The notes under the pieces were generated by a model. The model was not told where the DNA came from, searched no databases, and was given only the letters and a program-made list of their open reading frames with translations. From Pollenia angustigena (Eukaryota > Arthropoda > Insecta > Diptera > Polleniidae), in NCBI GenBank assembly GCA_930367215.1, contig OV884059.1:220850303-220914302 (forward strand): a stretch of DNA of 64,000 bases. The letters run 5' to 3'. Positions 10,708-21,882 of the stretch are shown piece after piece. The first letter of the stretch is position 1. Each line of letters begins with the position of its first letter. A program made the translations under genes and the position numbers.

Positions 10708-11371
10708 TTTTATTGTAGATCTGGACTTAAAAGGTTGGGTAAATGTTGTCGTGATTATGATTTACCTTCAAATTATTTAAAACTTATGATTATTTCAAAC
10801 TAATGAGTGATTCCTATGAGATGAACAATAACGACATCGAGTTTTTCGATGATTTAATTTTTTAATATTAATTTACGTTTATTCTTATTTAACAAATTGA
10901 TCTTAACTCACAATTTCATCGTAAACAACTTTAAATGAATTATTTCTGTTTTGTTATTGAATTTTAATGTGTTTTTATTTAAAAAAGCTTTTAGCCATTT
11001 TTTAGCCCATTTTTAGCCATTTTTTAGCCATATGTTGCCGTAAATTTAGCCATTTTTGGTCACCAAGTTTTGGCAACACTGGTAATAAATTATATTCTTC
11101 CATTAGTTTGGCTCCCCTTTCAGCAGCGTCGCACTGTGGCTGAAAATTGAATTTCATTGGCCAAAAGTCCAATTTTTTGTCATCGCCGATTTCAAAAATG
11201 TAAATGCCATTCGATAGCAAACATATAAGAACTAAGGTATTCAAAAAACTTAATTAAAATATTGATAATTGTGGCTGTGGCATGTTGCTGGAAACAAATA
11301 TTTTTTGTTGTTTTAGAAAAAAATTAATTTTTGTAAATTTGATCAGAACTAAATTATGATTTCTCGCAAAC

Positions 11372-12441
11372 CGTTATCAATAATTGGTCGAAATTTTTTT
11401 AGTTATGTTAGTGGTATTGTATTCTTTAAGAAATGGTTAATTACATAACTGTATCATTTATACCTGATGTGTTATTAAATGTTTCCACAGGTTCTATATT
11501 TTAGTTAAATCCGAATTTTAGAGGAGTAGAACTTGTTAGGGACAAAAGGGGTTAAAGAGATTTTAGTACCATCGGAAAGCTGAAAGTGTCCTCTTTAACC
11601 CCATATATACTTGTTGAACTGTTTGGAACTGTCTGTTGAACACTTTTTTCATTTTAATGAAATCACTCGCAACATTTTTTTTTGCTATTTTTATTTAAGC
11701 TGCTCATATGACTGAAATATAACACAAGGGTTTACGAACGTTTTGTTTTGAAAAATTATTTTGCTTCTTATGAACGGCTGAACATATTTGAATGAAATTT
11801 TAAACTGTCATAGCCGGATAGCTTTTGAGTTGAATTGAAAGAAGTGAGGGTCGGGAGTGTAACTTGCGGACCTCTAAAATTGGTAACCTCGGAAATTCAA
11901 ACTTTTAGAAAATTCACCAAAAATATTTTATGGATTTCAAAAAAAATTAAACTTAAGGTGTGCTACAAAAAATATGCTTAAATTTTTAGGTTATCTCCTT
12001 TGCCTTTGGAGATATTCGGATAAAACGGATTTTTTGGCTTGATTTTATAACGATTTTTCTAGTTTTTTAATCGGATGGATTATGTTTTATGTCAAACTCT
12101 TATCAATAGTGGGTTCAACATTTTTTATGTTGGTAGTAAAGCAGTCTTCAAACAATGTTATGATGTATTACTTTACCGATTATACCTGCTGTGTTATTAA
12201 ATATTTTTTTTCAGGTTCTATATTGCAGTCAAATTGAAATTCAGAAGTATAGAAGTTATGAGGGTCAAAAGGGGTTAGAGAGATTTTACTAGCTGTAGAA
12301 AGGTGAAAGTATCTACTTTAAACCCAAATGCACTTTTGTACCTGTTTGGACCAGCATATAGAACACTTTTTTAGTTTGTGTAAAATTATTCGCAACATTT
12401 ATTTTGCTCTTTTTATATACCTATTCATATGACTGGAATAT
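11372..12441. repeat. Diverged direct duplication inside Transib 2
   Basis: Segment 11372-11722 and segment 12098-12441 share ordered blocks: TTATCAAT, ACCTG(A/C)TGTGTTATTAAAT, CAGGTTCTATATT, a run with ACAAAAGGGGTTA and AGAGATTTTA, GAACACTTTTTT, and CATATGACTG(A/G)AATATAA. Spacing is 726 bp. The copies have clearly drifted. The shared TATA-less sequence lies upstream of the transposase promoter. Confidence 0.65.
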
Positions 12442-12564
12442 AAATGTACCAAGCCAAGTTGTGCTGGGTATTTTATATTGTATAATTACCAATACTTTAG
12501 CCCAATTTAGTTTTTAATTCTACCTTATTACGCTACCTAGGAACACAGTATAACGCATGCTATG

Positions 12565-12600
12565 TATAAAAGCCAGTGGTATTCGAATAAAATCTCAGTT
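12565..12600 (+). promoter_or_regulatory. TATA box and initiator of Transib 2 transposase
   Basis: TATAAAAG at 12565-12572 and TCAGTT at 12595-12600 are 30 bases apart and precede the ATG at 12639. The arrangement repeats that of Transib 1. Confidence 0.6.
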
Positions 12601-12638
12601 GTTAAAATATATCTAAGCAATTAAAATCTAATTTTTAA

Positions 12639-13584
12639 ATGTCTATAAAAATGGAGAGCTTCAGCTATAAAGAATTATCCGAAGAGTATTTTAAAAATAA
12701 AAAGGAGGAAGATGTTTTAAGTTACATTGAAGGAAATCTCAATTTATATTCCTGCAGCACTGAAATACGATCGGAACTGCAAAATAATCGATTTCGTCAA
12801 AAACTTAAAAAAGCGGTTCAAACAAGTTGGATGGAGTAAACCTAGATTTTACAACAGTTTTGCAAACTGGTTAGATGGCGAACTCAGTGTCCAGATATCT
12901 TCAGAAGGTACAAATGAAAATAACCTTGGGAGGCCAAATAAATCACTTGAGAACTGTAGCGATAGATCTAAAAGGCGGAAGCTTAAGGATATCAACGAAG
13001 CAATCGGAGATGCAAGTATTCAAGAAGCTTTGCTATATCAACTGCGATCACAAAAAGAACTCACAAAAGTCGATATTATTAAAAAAGTTTTTATCGCTAG
13101 CCCCAAGAGAACAAAACGGATTCTTAAGAGTATTCCAACGCCAAGCGATGAAAAACAGTTTTCAAATGAAGAGGCATTAGCATTATTTTTAGATTTGAAG
13201 TTAACAAAAGAGCAATATATTCGGCTCAGAGTGCGTGCAATTGAAAAAGGTTCAAATCTGTATCCTGCTTATCATCACATAACTGCTGCTAAGAAGAAAT
13301 GTTTGCCACCAAGGGACACTATTAAAATCACACCAATTTCGGCAGAGGTAAAACTTCAAGGTCTACTTAATCATACAGCTCAGCGTTTACTACAATCACT
13401 TAGAGGAGATGATTTGAAAAAATATGGGAACTGCAAGTTAACTCTCTTTTGCAAATGGGGATGTGATGGTTCTTCTGGACAGAAACAATACAAGCAATCT
13501 ATATGTGAAAATACTTCAGATGCAGATATGTTCATGGTATCATTTGTTCCATTGCGATTGGTATTTTTCAAAAGAAAACATTAA
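12639..13584 (+). pseudogene. Transib transposase, N-terminal half with first catalytic Asp
   Basis: Translation probably starts at 12639. A single-base frameshift near 12806-12812 moves the frame to the one running 12727-13584. Recognisable blocks are FYNSFANWLDG, LGRPNKSLENCSDRSKRRKL, FIASPKRTKRIL, NEEALALFLDLKLTKEQY, LYPAYHHITAAKKKCLPP and CKWGCDGSSGQKQYKQ. The Asp in GCDGSSG (codon 13465-13467) matches the first DDE Asp of Transib/RAG1-like enzymes (SCDGMGD in RAG1). FVPLRLVF follows, then a stop at 13582. The second Asp, the Glu and the C-terminal half are missing. The family call is from motifs and the element's ends. Confidence 0.82.
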
Positions 13585-13851
13585 GTGTATGCTTGTAGAA
13601 GCAAATTATAGTCAGTTTGACATTTTTACTCCCTTATGCCCTATTCCAAATCAAATTTTTCAAACAAAAAAAAAAAAAAAAAAAAATTATTTGAGTAAAA
13701 AATTCTAATAATTCAGCACACCGATTTTTATACATTTAGAACTGTAATGTTTTCTAATATGTCCATTATTTTCTAGAAAATTCTGAGCAATATCGAATGG
13801 TAAATTATATTGCCTTTATTGTACAAAAAAAAATTGAAAGCCGTTTTCCGG

Positions 13852-14196
13852 GATTGGGAATTTGGGTATTTGTTTATCAAAAATGGGGATGTTTTTCAGT
13901 CCACTGTTTTAAGAACTTTTTAATCTACATAACTGCCAAAATTCATTATGATACCTTTATTCATGTTAGATTTATAGAATGTCAAACATTAAAATTATTA
14001 AAATATAGTGTAAATGAATAAAAGGGCTTTCAATATGAGTAAAAAATAATAGTTTTAAGGTTTGACATTCTATAAATCTGACATGAACAAAGATATGCTA
14101 ACGAAATTCGGCAGTTATGTAGATTAAAAAGTTCTTAAAACAGTGGGCTAAAAAAATCCCACTTTTTTAATAAAAAAATACCAAAGTTCTCAATCT
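13852..14196. repeat. Large imperfect palindrome in Transib 2
   Basis: Arms 13852-13988 and 14060-14196 are about 137 bp each, separated by about 71 bp. The best-matched part reads CCACTGTTTTAAGAACTTTT on the left and its complement on the right, continuing through TAATCTACATAACTGCC and ATTTATAGAATGTCAAAC. Identity looks near 80%. It probably arose by inverted duplication near the element's 3' end. Confidence 0.75.
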
Positions 14197-16086
14197 CAAT
14201 CATTAGCATTTTCATACTAAATGCTAAAAAACATCAAAAGTTCAACTTTGACCTTAAATTTCTCAACAAATACTGAACCGATTTTAACAAAATTAAAACG
14301 GTAAAAAAGTCCAAGAAGTCTTCTCTCCTGCAAAAGTTCAAAAGTTACAGATTTTTGGCCGATGAAAAACGATTTTCAGCCACTGTGCGTCGTTGACTAC
14401 CCTTAATTGCCCAGTAACTTCTTTGTCTTTAACAAAAGAAGCAATCCCATCCCAATTTTTAGAATTTGAATTTAAGAACTCTTGATCTATAAGGAATCTT
14501 TCGAAAAAAAGTTTTGTTTCCATGGACCCAAATTGTTGCATTTCATTGTCTATGATGGTTGAAATATTTTGATTAGCAATAATGGGCCGCTTTTTATTTT
14601 GTTCAACGTCACCAACATTCTTTAGGGCTTCAACCATTTTTGCTTTAGTGCTATTCGGTACTGTTGAATCAAAAAATGCTAGGGCAATGTTTTCAGGATT
14701 TAAATACCACAAATGACTTTGCATTTTTTATAGCAACTCGCGTGTGCGTTTTGCATGAACAAAAAATCATTATAGGGGGCATGAATTGGTAAGTTACATG
14801 AAAACCAAGTTTCGACGTATATTTGTACTACAAAAATGCAAGTTTTTCGCAAGTCATTTTCTTCTTGTTTCGGCAACTTAAACTCTTCGCGAAACAAAAA
14901 TATTTTTAGGCTGTTAATAGCTTTTGTCATCCACCTAGCGTGATGAACTGCATCCGGTGCTCGAAACTTTACGGTGTTGGGGTTTTTTGATGTTTTCCCT
15001 AAACATATTAAATTGAGTTCTAGAAGTTTCTTAAAGCCGTCTCTTGGCTGTTTTTCTGTGAGCACTGTCTGAACAAAACATACAACACGACTATTGGAAT
15101 TTTTTAAATTTCGGAATGCTGTTTTGTCTTCAATCCCAGAACTTAAGTTTTTTAATTAAATTTTGGATATGCAGTCTTAAATTGTTCGAATATGGCCACA
15201 TTCGGACTTTCTTTTTTTTAAAAATTTCTCTTCAAAAACACTTCGCAAAATAATTTCATAGATATGGTGTCTGCATGGTAACCATTAAAGTGATTTTTCT
15301 AAAAAATATCCAATGATAGCACAGGTCCCTTTTATTCGACCGGTGTTGACGGCTGTTGTGTCAGATACCTGAAGGTTCCATTCTTGAATGACATTACAAA
15401 CCGCTAATGCTTGTTGTTTTTTGGTTCCACTTTCTAAGGAAGGAACTTGAAGCAACTGCTCATTGCATCCGCTTGAAATAATTACAGGCTTTCCATTCCA
15501 ATGCAAGCATAGAGCATCTAGTGTCATGGCTTTGAATTGTTCTTTCAGAACTAAAACATGCTCTTTTCGCATTCTTTGTCTCGCATTTCGGATTGAATTT
15601 CTATTTACAATATAATTTTGTGGATCTAGTTCTAACGCTTCAACTGTCGCAATAAGAACATTCACTGCTTTTCTGTCGCTTGGCCTAATGAAAATTTAAA
15701 GACCACTGTTTGTGAAACAAATTATCATTTTATGAACATGTTAATATGAAGTAAAGGGCTTTTTTTCGAACATTTCTAGTTTATTTTCTAAATACACGAT
15801 TTACAGAAAAGTCGTTAAGAGCTATGTTGTTACCAACATCACGGACAATAACTTTTTAAAGAACCTTTTTTTAATAAAATTAATATTTATTAAATTATGA
15901 GACATAAATAAAAAAAAAAACATTTTTTCAAACATTGGAGGGCGTGGTGACTCGCCTTAATCTAAACTGATTTGTCTGAAATTTTTTTAAAGATAGTTTT
16001 TCCCTAATACCAATGTGGGGTACGAGAGTATGAAAAAATCAGGAAAAAAATTGTTCGATATAGCTAATAACCACCCTAATATACAT

Positions 16087-17583
16087 ACATTTAATGAATC
16101 AGGAGTAAAAGCAACAGTTTTTTTGTGGCTAACGGCAAATGAAGAAATGAAAGAAATGGCAGTTTCTCAACTTTGAATGTAGTGTTTTAAACGCTGAAAT
16201 TAAATAAGTTTTCAGTTTACATTTTGTTAAAATGGAGCAAAATTAAAGCGAAATTACTTTTTTTACACTTATCACTTTAACCGATTATAACAATAATCAT
16301 ATTTTTTGTTTTTATGTACATATGTATATAACTATTCATATGTATGTATAAAAATATATTGTATACCATTAACATTTTATAGGAAAATGAACTTAATTAT
16401 AACTAAATACAGCTCATTCTTTTTTAACAATAAAATGTTTTTAAAATATAATCAATAATTGCTTAACAATATGTTTACTGTCATTTGAAACCTTTTAATA
16501 CCCTATGTCATAATAGCTTGGGAGGATAATATGCTGACGTTTGCAACACACTGATTCTAGACTTACCTTCTAGAATAGCAAACGATTGATTTTCTGAATC
16601 AATCTCAGGATGCCCGTCAGTCGGAATGGCTGGTTATCATGTGCATGCACCTTGGACCTCTTAACCTTAAATCTTAACCTTTTAACATATATTGGTTCTT
16701 GTGGATCCATGATTGCCTATGGGTCACAAATAGGGCACACTTTCAGGAATTTGTTTTGGTAATTTTATTTTAATTAATTACACTGTGCCTAGAATTTAAC
16801 ATAATTCGCATACGCTGAATCCAATGGTGCTAACCTTTATTTTTAAGGTTAGCACTGGTTTTCGAGATATACCGTTATTTTGAAAATGTGGAAGGTTGCA
16901 CAACATTAATTAGTCTTACCAAGAGACAAAAATTATTTTAATCTTTTGAGCTAATTTTGAATCATAATAACAATAATAAATTTCAGTGTTTTTATTAAGA
17001 AAAAAAAATTGCGAAAATTACTTTGATGGTAACAGTAATATTCATTGTAAACTTATAAAACATATTTTAAAAAATTTAGCATTTTTAATTTATTGTTAAG
17101 ATCAACAATTTTGTTAGGGATTTTATTGCAAACAGTCGCATGTTTGTAGCATTCTACTTTGAGATTTTCTTGCATGGTTTTCGTGATCCATTTCATAATT
17201 AAATCGAGTATCTCCAATCATAATTTATATTTCTTAAAATTTCTTAAAAACTAAATTGAAAACTTTAGCGCATGTTGGACAAAGGATTGGCTTATAATTT
17301 CGAGCTGGTAAATTCAAGATAGTTATTGCTTAATTGCGATGTTGCCAGCTCTTTTTACATTCATTAATTTTTATTAAAAAATTCTCGATCCTGAGAGGCC
17401 TTTAGATTAGACAATATTTGTCACGACAAAACTACGTCATCTAACGGAAAGTCATGCAAATGGCGTAATCTTGTATTCTATCAATGTTGGAAAAATGTAT
17501 TGCTTGTTACATTAGGAGGTATGTGGTGTAGGTTATTATATGTTCTTGACCGCCGATTCTCTCATACTTGTTTTTCATTAATA
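16087..17583. other. No gene seen
   Basis: A+T-rich sequence with no recognised coding block, terminal repeats or RNA gene. A few dispersed short motifs are shared with other places (for example ATAATAACAATAATAAATTTCAG), but I cannot define an element. Confidence 0.45.
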
Positions 17584-18117
17584 CAGTCAAATCCCGATAA
17601 TTCGTACCCCGATAAATCGTAATTCCCGATAATTCGTAATAAACTGTCGGTCCCTTTAAAAAAATCTCGATAATTCGTAAAATTTCCATACATTTTGGTC
17701 CCCTCGATAATTCGTAATTTTTTTTCAAATAAAATCTTCTTTACCTCTTATAAATCGTAATTGTTTGCTAACTACCACTTATAATTCGTAATAAAAACAA
17801 CAAAAACTTGGAAAGAATGCTTTTTTGCTTACCATTTTTTTATTTTTGTGTGGGTTTTTGCTTGTGTGTGGATTTATTTTCTTAAGATCAGTTTGTTACA
17901 TGCATAATTTTTATGTATAATTTTTATATATTTTATTTTTAACAATTGTTTTTTATGTTTTTTTTTTATCGTTTTAGTAAATAAATTGAAAAACCCCGTT
18001 TATTCGTATTTATTTTATTTTAACCCCGTTAAATCGAAACCCCGCTAAATCGAAAACCCCTATAATTCGTAAGAAATGGCCGGCCCCTTGCGATTACGAA
18101 TTATCGGGATTCTACTG
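17584..18117. mobile_element. pogo/Tigger-type nonautonomous element
   Basis: Left CAGTCAAATCCCGATAATTC and right (reverse complement CAGTAGAATCCCGATAATTC) are 20-bp near-perfect inverted ends flanked by TA dinucleotides, as in pogo/Tigger elements. Inside, CGATAATTCGTAA or close variants repeat about ten times, mostly near the ends, as expected for transposase-binding sites. No transposase is present. Length is 534 bp. Confidence 0.78.
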
Positions 18118-18568
18118 TACATACAAATATTTATTAATAAAAATAAAAAGAATAATAACACAGTGCAACACGAAAAAATATAACCAAAAAAGACCCGTGT
18201 CTCCCAGTTTTGCCCAAAGTCATGCACTTTTTTATGGGCCCCCAAAGATTTGGGGCCTCGGTGTAATTTTTACAAATACTGATAATTTTCTCAGGCTCTC
18301 TCATCTTCGGAAGTTTGAGTTGTAGCCCTTGTCATAAAGAACAAAACTTGTGAACATTTAAACCCAAAAAAAAATTTTCTTCAAGGTCAAAATTGCAAAA
18401 AACTTTAAACAGTTCGATTTTTTTTTACCTTTTTCGCTTGTTTAGGTCCGTAGGTTGCAAACCGTTCAAAATTCCAGGAAACAATTAACTACCAAAATGT
18501 ACCTAAGATCTCAGTTAACAACTTTCTACAACATATGAAAAGTGAAAAATTTCTCGCAAATTATGAAA

Positions 18569-19349
18569 GATATGTCAATGAAGTTTCTAAAACAGGAACG
18601 AAATTTTTTTGCCACGCCCCAAAATACTGCCCTTTTGGTCTTTTATATGAAGCGCTTCCATTTAAAGTCTGATCTTATCATATCGTATATCGTTGTTCAT
18701 GGCTAGTCAGTGGCTTCATTTTTGCATTTGGTGACTTTTCAATCCGACATCAAACTCTGGGCGCCACTTATGCCATCTCGGATCCTTCCCCCAAATGTAA
18801 ATTTTTTTAAACGTGTCAAGAAAATATGTCTAGCTTTTATTATACTCACTTTTATGCCAGGCTCAAAATTAAGCCCTTTTTGTCTTTTTCAGTTACCTAT
18901 TACATTAAACCTGGTAGAACCCAATACAAAAACAAACAAAAATCCACCAGCGACTTCATAGAATAAAAATCATATCTATTGAGTTTTAAGAGCTTATACA
19001 TTTTTTTTTGCCACGCCCTAAACGCAGCCATTTATGTTTTGTACACATATATAGCATCGCCAATTGAATGTCAATCTCATCGTTTCGTATATCATTGTAA
19101 GTGGCTAGAATATGGCTTAATTTTTGTATTTAGTGCTTTTTTATGATACGTATTTATGATATCTGAGATCATTCCGTTCTTATGTTAAATTTTTTATAAG
19201 CGGCATAGAAACCATTTTTATTCTTTGTACGTCTAGTCTTTTTTAATACTCGCTTTTTACCCACGCCCTTAAATTATGCTCCTTTTATGATTTCCAAATA
19301 CAGGAAAACAAATTTTGTTTTCCTGTTTTAGAAACTTCATTGACATATC
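18569..19349. repeat. Foldback-type element with internal tandem copies
   Basis: A perfect 30-bp inverted repeat (18569-18598 and 19320-19349; arm contains TCAATGAAGTTTCTAAAACA) encloses two diverged direct copies. Each begins near TTTTTTTTGCCACGCCC (18603 and 19004) and runs through ATATCGTTG/ATATCATTG, GGCTAG and TTGCATTT/TTGTATTT. No protein is supported. Confidence 0.7.
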
Positions 19350-19779
19350 TGACACAACTTTTTTTTTGTATGGAGGTCGACCCGGTCTAATGTACATATG
19401 TATGTACATATGTTTAATAAAATTTTAATTTTAGTTTTTATGTCATAAAAAATTATAAAAATAGACTAGAGATACAGAGATTTAAAAGTATGTATAATTT
19501 TTTTTACAAAATTTTTTATTTTGTTTGACCATTCATGGCAAATGGTTGCGTTCTGCGAATGTTGGAAACACACCGGGGCTTGGCATTCTTTGTAGGCGTT
19601 TCTTTTAGTTCTCCTCGTAACACACTTGTAGCATGATAAGAACACAAAACAGTAGGTCAATCTAAGCATATTCACTTTTAAACTTAACGACTTACCCGCG
19701 TATGATGGTTTAATTTTCTTGAAAGATTTTTGGTTGAAGAAATAAAAGTTAAACCAATACGTCACTCTTGTAACACTTA
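19350..19779. other. No gene seen
   Basis: Nothing could be assigned. A minus-strand open frame of 106 codons (19466-19786) is cysteine- and lysine-containing but resembles no family I know and overlaps the neighbouring MITE edge. Confidence 0.4.
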
Positions 19780-19936
19780 GGGCCATTATTATAACTTGGC
19801 GTTAGCCTTTAGGGCCATTATTAAAACTTGAAGTTAGCTAAAGTTTAGATTAAGTTGACAGATAGTAATGTGTTATCTGTCAAAAAGCGTCTGTTATCTG
19901 CCGAATATCAGCTAACGCCCAGTTATAATTACACCC
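19780..19936. mobile_element. Small MITE with GGCGTTAGC inverted ends
   Basis: ATTATAACTTGGCGTTAGC (19787-19805) and its 18/19 reverse complement at 19911-19929 bracket about 105 bases. A second partial left end (AGGGCCATTATTAAAACTTG) occurs at 19811, suggesting one copy inserted in or beside another. Confidence 0.6.
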
Positions 19937-20642
19937 AATATTGTTGCCGTAACCACGATTACAACAGAATATTTTATTGTCAGTCGCAGACGTTTTTTTT
20001 AGCCCAAAAATAAAGAATTTTTCGGCAAAATATCGAAATTTTTGTTTTTTAAAACGGCATGAACTGAGATTCCATCAAATATCCACTAAAAGCGGCGGGT
20101 TTACGCACCTCTTTTCAAAGAACTTAATGTCAAATTTGAACATTTTTTAAATAAATTTTCATCAGTTGTCATACATATTATTTTAGCCTTTTTATTATAT
20201 TTTTCAACTCCACAACTGTCGTATGTCCTATTGAATTCAACATCAGCGAAATGTAATTCATTTGCAAAATGTGTAACAAATTTGTTTTTAATAAACCAAA
20301 TTAAAATGATTTTATGTTGATGTTGTTTATTTATAAATTTTTTTTTCATATGCACACAATCACACAGCTCCAGCCATTCAAATAAACCTATTTACTCACA
20401 TTAATAAATATAAAATGACACGTACGTCCGAACTCTTCTGTGGAATATGAATGTTGTTGTGAGTGTATGTCCTCTTAAGTGTGTTTATTAATGAATGTGA
20501 TTTAAATACTTGTTAATTTTGTTATTAATTAATTTCGTTTAAGTATTTATAAAAAAAAATTCCATTTAATTTAAGCAATTAATTTTATAAAATCTCTGCA
20601 GTTTAACACAGGGTTGCCCAAAGGAAACAAAGAGGTTAAAAT

Positions 20643-21227
20643 CAGTGTTCGAAAATAAACAGAATATTATTTAGCGTTCGGCTCACACACCCAGAAACAA
20701 TATTTATTTATTTATTATAGAGTTCTATTCTTCATTAAAACAACAGAACAATTGTAGTGATACTGTAGACAAACATTATATGTGAATGTTCTATTAGGCT
20801 TCTTTTTTTACATTGATAAAGAAATGAACCAACAAAAAATTTTAGCAAAGACCGCAGCACGAACAGCTTGTGTGTGTATTGTGTATATGTTTTGTTTGTG
20901 TAAAATTATTTTGCTGACTTTTTGTTCTTTTTTCATATGTGTTTTAAAAAATTTTTGTTTTTTTTACTTGCCGAAAGGGCGCTACGCACAATAGAAACGA
21001 ACGAACGTTAATGAGCTGAACCGAACGCAATTAGGTTTGTAGTTTTTTAAAAACAAACCGAACGGAATTTAATCGTTTTGTTAAGTTTCATAAGAATAGT
21101 ATTATTTTTGTGTTCGAAAGACGACAAGCAGGTAAACGTTTTTTTCGTAATGATTTTATACTTAAACACTATTAGCGTTTGAACCGAACCCTAACCAGTG
21201 ATATTTAGTGTTTATTTTCGAGCACTG
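20643..21227. mobile_element. hAT MITE, CAGTGTTCGAAAATAAACA ends (copy A)
   Basis: The left end CAGTGTTCGAAAATAAACA and the right end, TGTTTATTTTCGAGCACTG, are inverted repeats. A homologous copy is at 53227-53645. CGAACCGAAC-type motifs lie near the right half. The flanking 8-mers (GTTAAAAT and GTTTAATA) match poorly, so the target duplication is decayed or lost. Confidence 0.72.
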
Positions 21228-21656
21228 GTTTAATAAGTCTATAATTTTTTCGCTTTTATTACTGAATAAGTAATTTAGTTCATAAAGATATGATCGAATA
21301 ACGTCATGAAAATGTGGAACATTCTCAGCTCTGATATGTTCGCGCTATTAATTTGACTTTTTTCATATTTCTAAAGTTATTTTTTTGAATGTCTTCTCGG
21401 ATATATTTTAGTTGCGTTATGCTCTGCGTAGGGAAATCGATTATTTGACTGTTTTCAAAAACCGGTTTTGGTATATTCTGAATAGTTGCTGTTCACGTCT
21501 GAACAGAAGGCAGCGGATTTCACATCTCTGGTGTCAATTGTGTATGAAGGGAGTTGACAACTTGAGGCGCCACTTTCATCATGTATTATATTTTAAAATT
21601 TTCTTTACGTTTTACATATGTATTTTTGGTTAATTTTTTATTGTGGTAATGAAGAT

Positions 21657-21788
21657 TGCAAGTTGCAAAATTCCTTCCCTCAGTGAAAATAATTTAATGA
21701 AAATTAAATTTGATGAACTCAATCCTAATTAAAGGATATCAAAAATTAAAAATTAACAGTTCAACTAAGATTCGAAATTGTTCTTGGA
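21657..21788 (+). mobile_element. SINE 3' portion (S1)
   Basis: It shares almost base for base the tail of the SINE ending at 23934: CTTCCCTC(A/T)GTGAAAATAA, AAATTTGATGAACTCAA and ACAGTTCAACTAAGA. The tRNA-like head is absent, so this copy is 5'-truncated. Confidence 0.75.
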
Positions 21789-21882
21789 AATGGCTATGGC
21801 ACAAGCTCTAATGTTTACATTTGTACTTTAATTTGTACAAATAAAAATGTCGACGAAAGTGGACAAAAAGAACATAATAAGC

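Larger units (their letters stand above)
9840..11081 (+). mobile_element. hAT element, complete ends, TSD GTAATAAA
   Basis: Ends CAGTGTTGCCAA and TTGGCAACACTG are perfect 12-bp inverted repeats, flanked by the perfect 8-bp duplication GTAATAAA (9832-9839 and 11082-11089). Many copies of TTTAGCCAT lie in the first 150 and last 100 bases, probably subterminal transposase-binding repeats. It contains a decayed hAT C-terminal domain (10173-10400) and an R1 insertion (10432-10707). It is inserted in the last part of the older minus-strand transposase gene. Confidence 0.92.
11132..14387 (+). mobile_element. Transib element 2, TSD CGTCG
   Basis: Left CACTGTGGCTGAAAAT and right (reverse complement CACAGTGGCTGAAAAT) align over about 33 bases with few mismatches. 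Perfect CGTCG duplications flank it (11127-11131 and 14388-14392). Length is 3,256 bp. It holds a transposase fragment (12639-13584) that keeps the first catalytic Asp, a diverged tandem duplication (11372-12441) and a large palindrome (13852-14196). It split the older transposase between VVNDA and AAERG codons. Only the 3' two thirds of the transposase gene is missing, so this is a deletion derivative. Confidence 0.9.
9743..15711 (-). pseudogene. hAT-like transposase split by hAT and Transib insertions
   Basis: On the minus strand the blocks run as follows. At 15711-15285: RPSDRKAVNVLIATVEALEL, LHWNGKPVII, and VSDTTAVNTGR with a candidate catalytic Asp. Just after an in-frame stop at 15285: WLPCRHHIYEIILRSVFE, a CxxH motif. 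At 15065-14700: RAPDAVHHARWM and others. At 14724 to 14388: LWYLNPENIALAFFD and others, down to QLRVVNDA. The frame then jumps the Transib to AAERGAKLMEEYN at 11126-11089, and jumps the hAT to LTKNEEQKQ and ILQVVQDYKRKYPDVLKKQ, ending at TAA (9743-9745). Similar proteins are known from aphids and cnidarians, from memory. Several stops make it dead. Confidence 0.78.
8439..16078 (-). mobile_element. hAT-like element, host of a nested cluster
   Basis: It starts TAGGGTGGTTCTTA and ends with the reverse complement of TAGGGTGGTTATTA. Both ends are flanked by the 8-bp direct repeat ATATACAT (8431-8438 and 16079-16086), as expected of hAT elements. The present length of 7,640 bp includes a hAT (9840-11081), a Transib (11132-14387) and a MITE/SINE block (8656-9581). 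Without the hAT, the Transib and their duplicated target bases the element is about 3.1 kb. Its minus-strand transposase remnant covers 15711-9743. The N-terminal part of the protein is not recognisable between 15712 and 16078. Confidence 0.82.
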
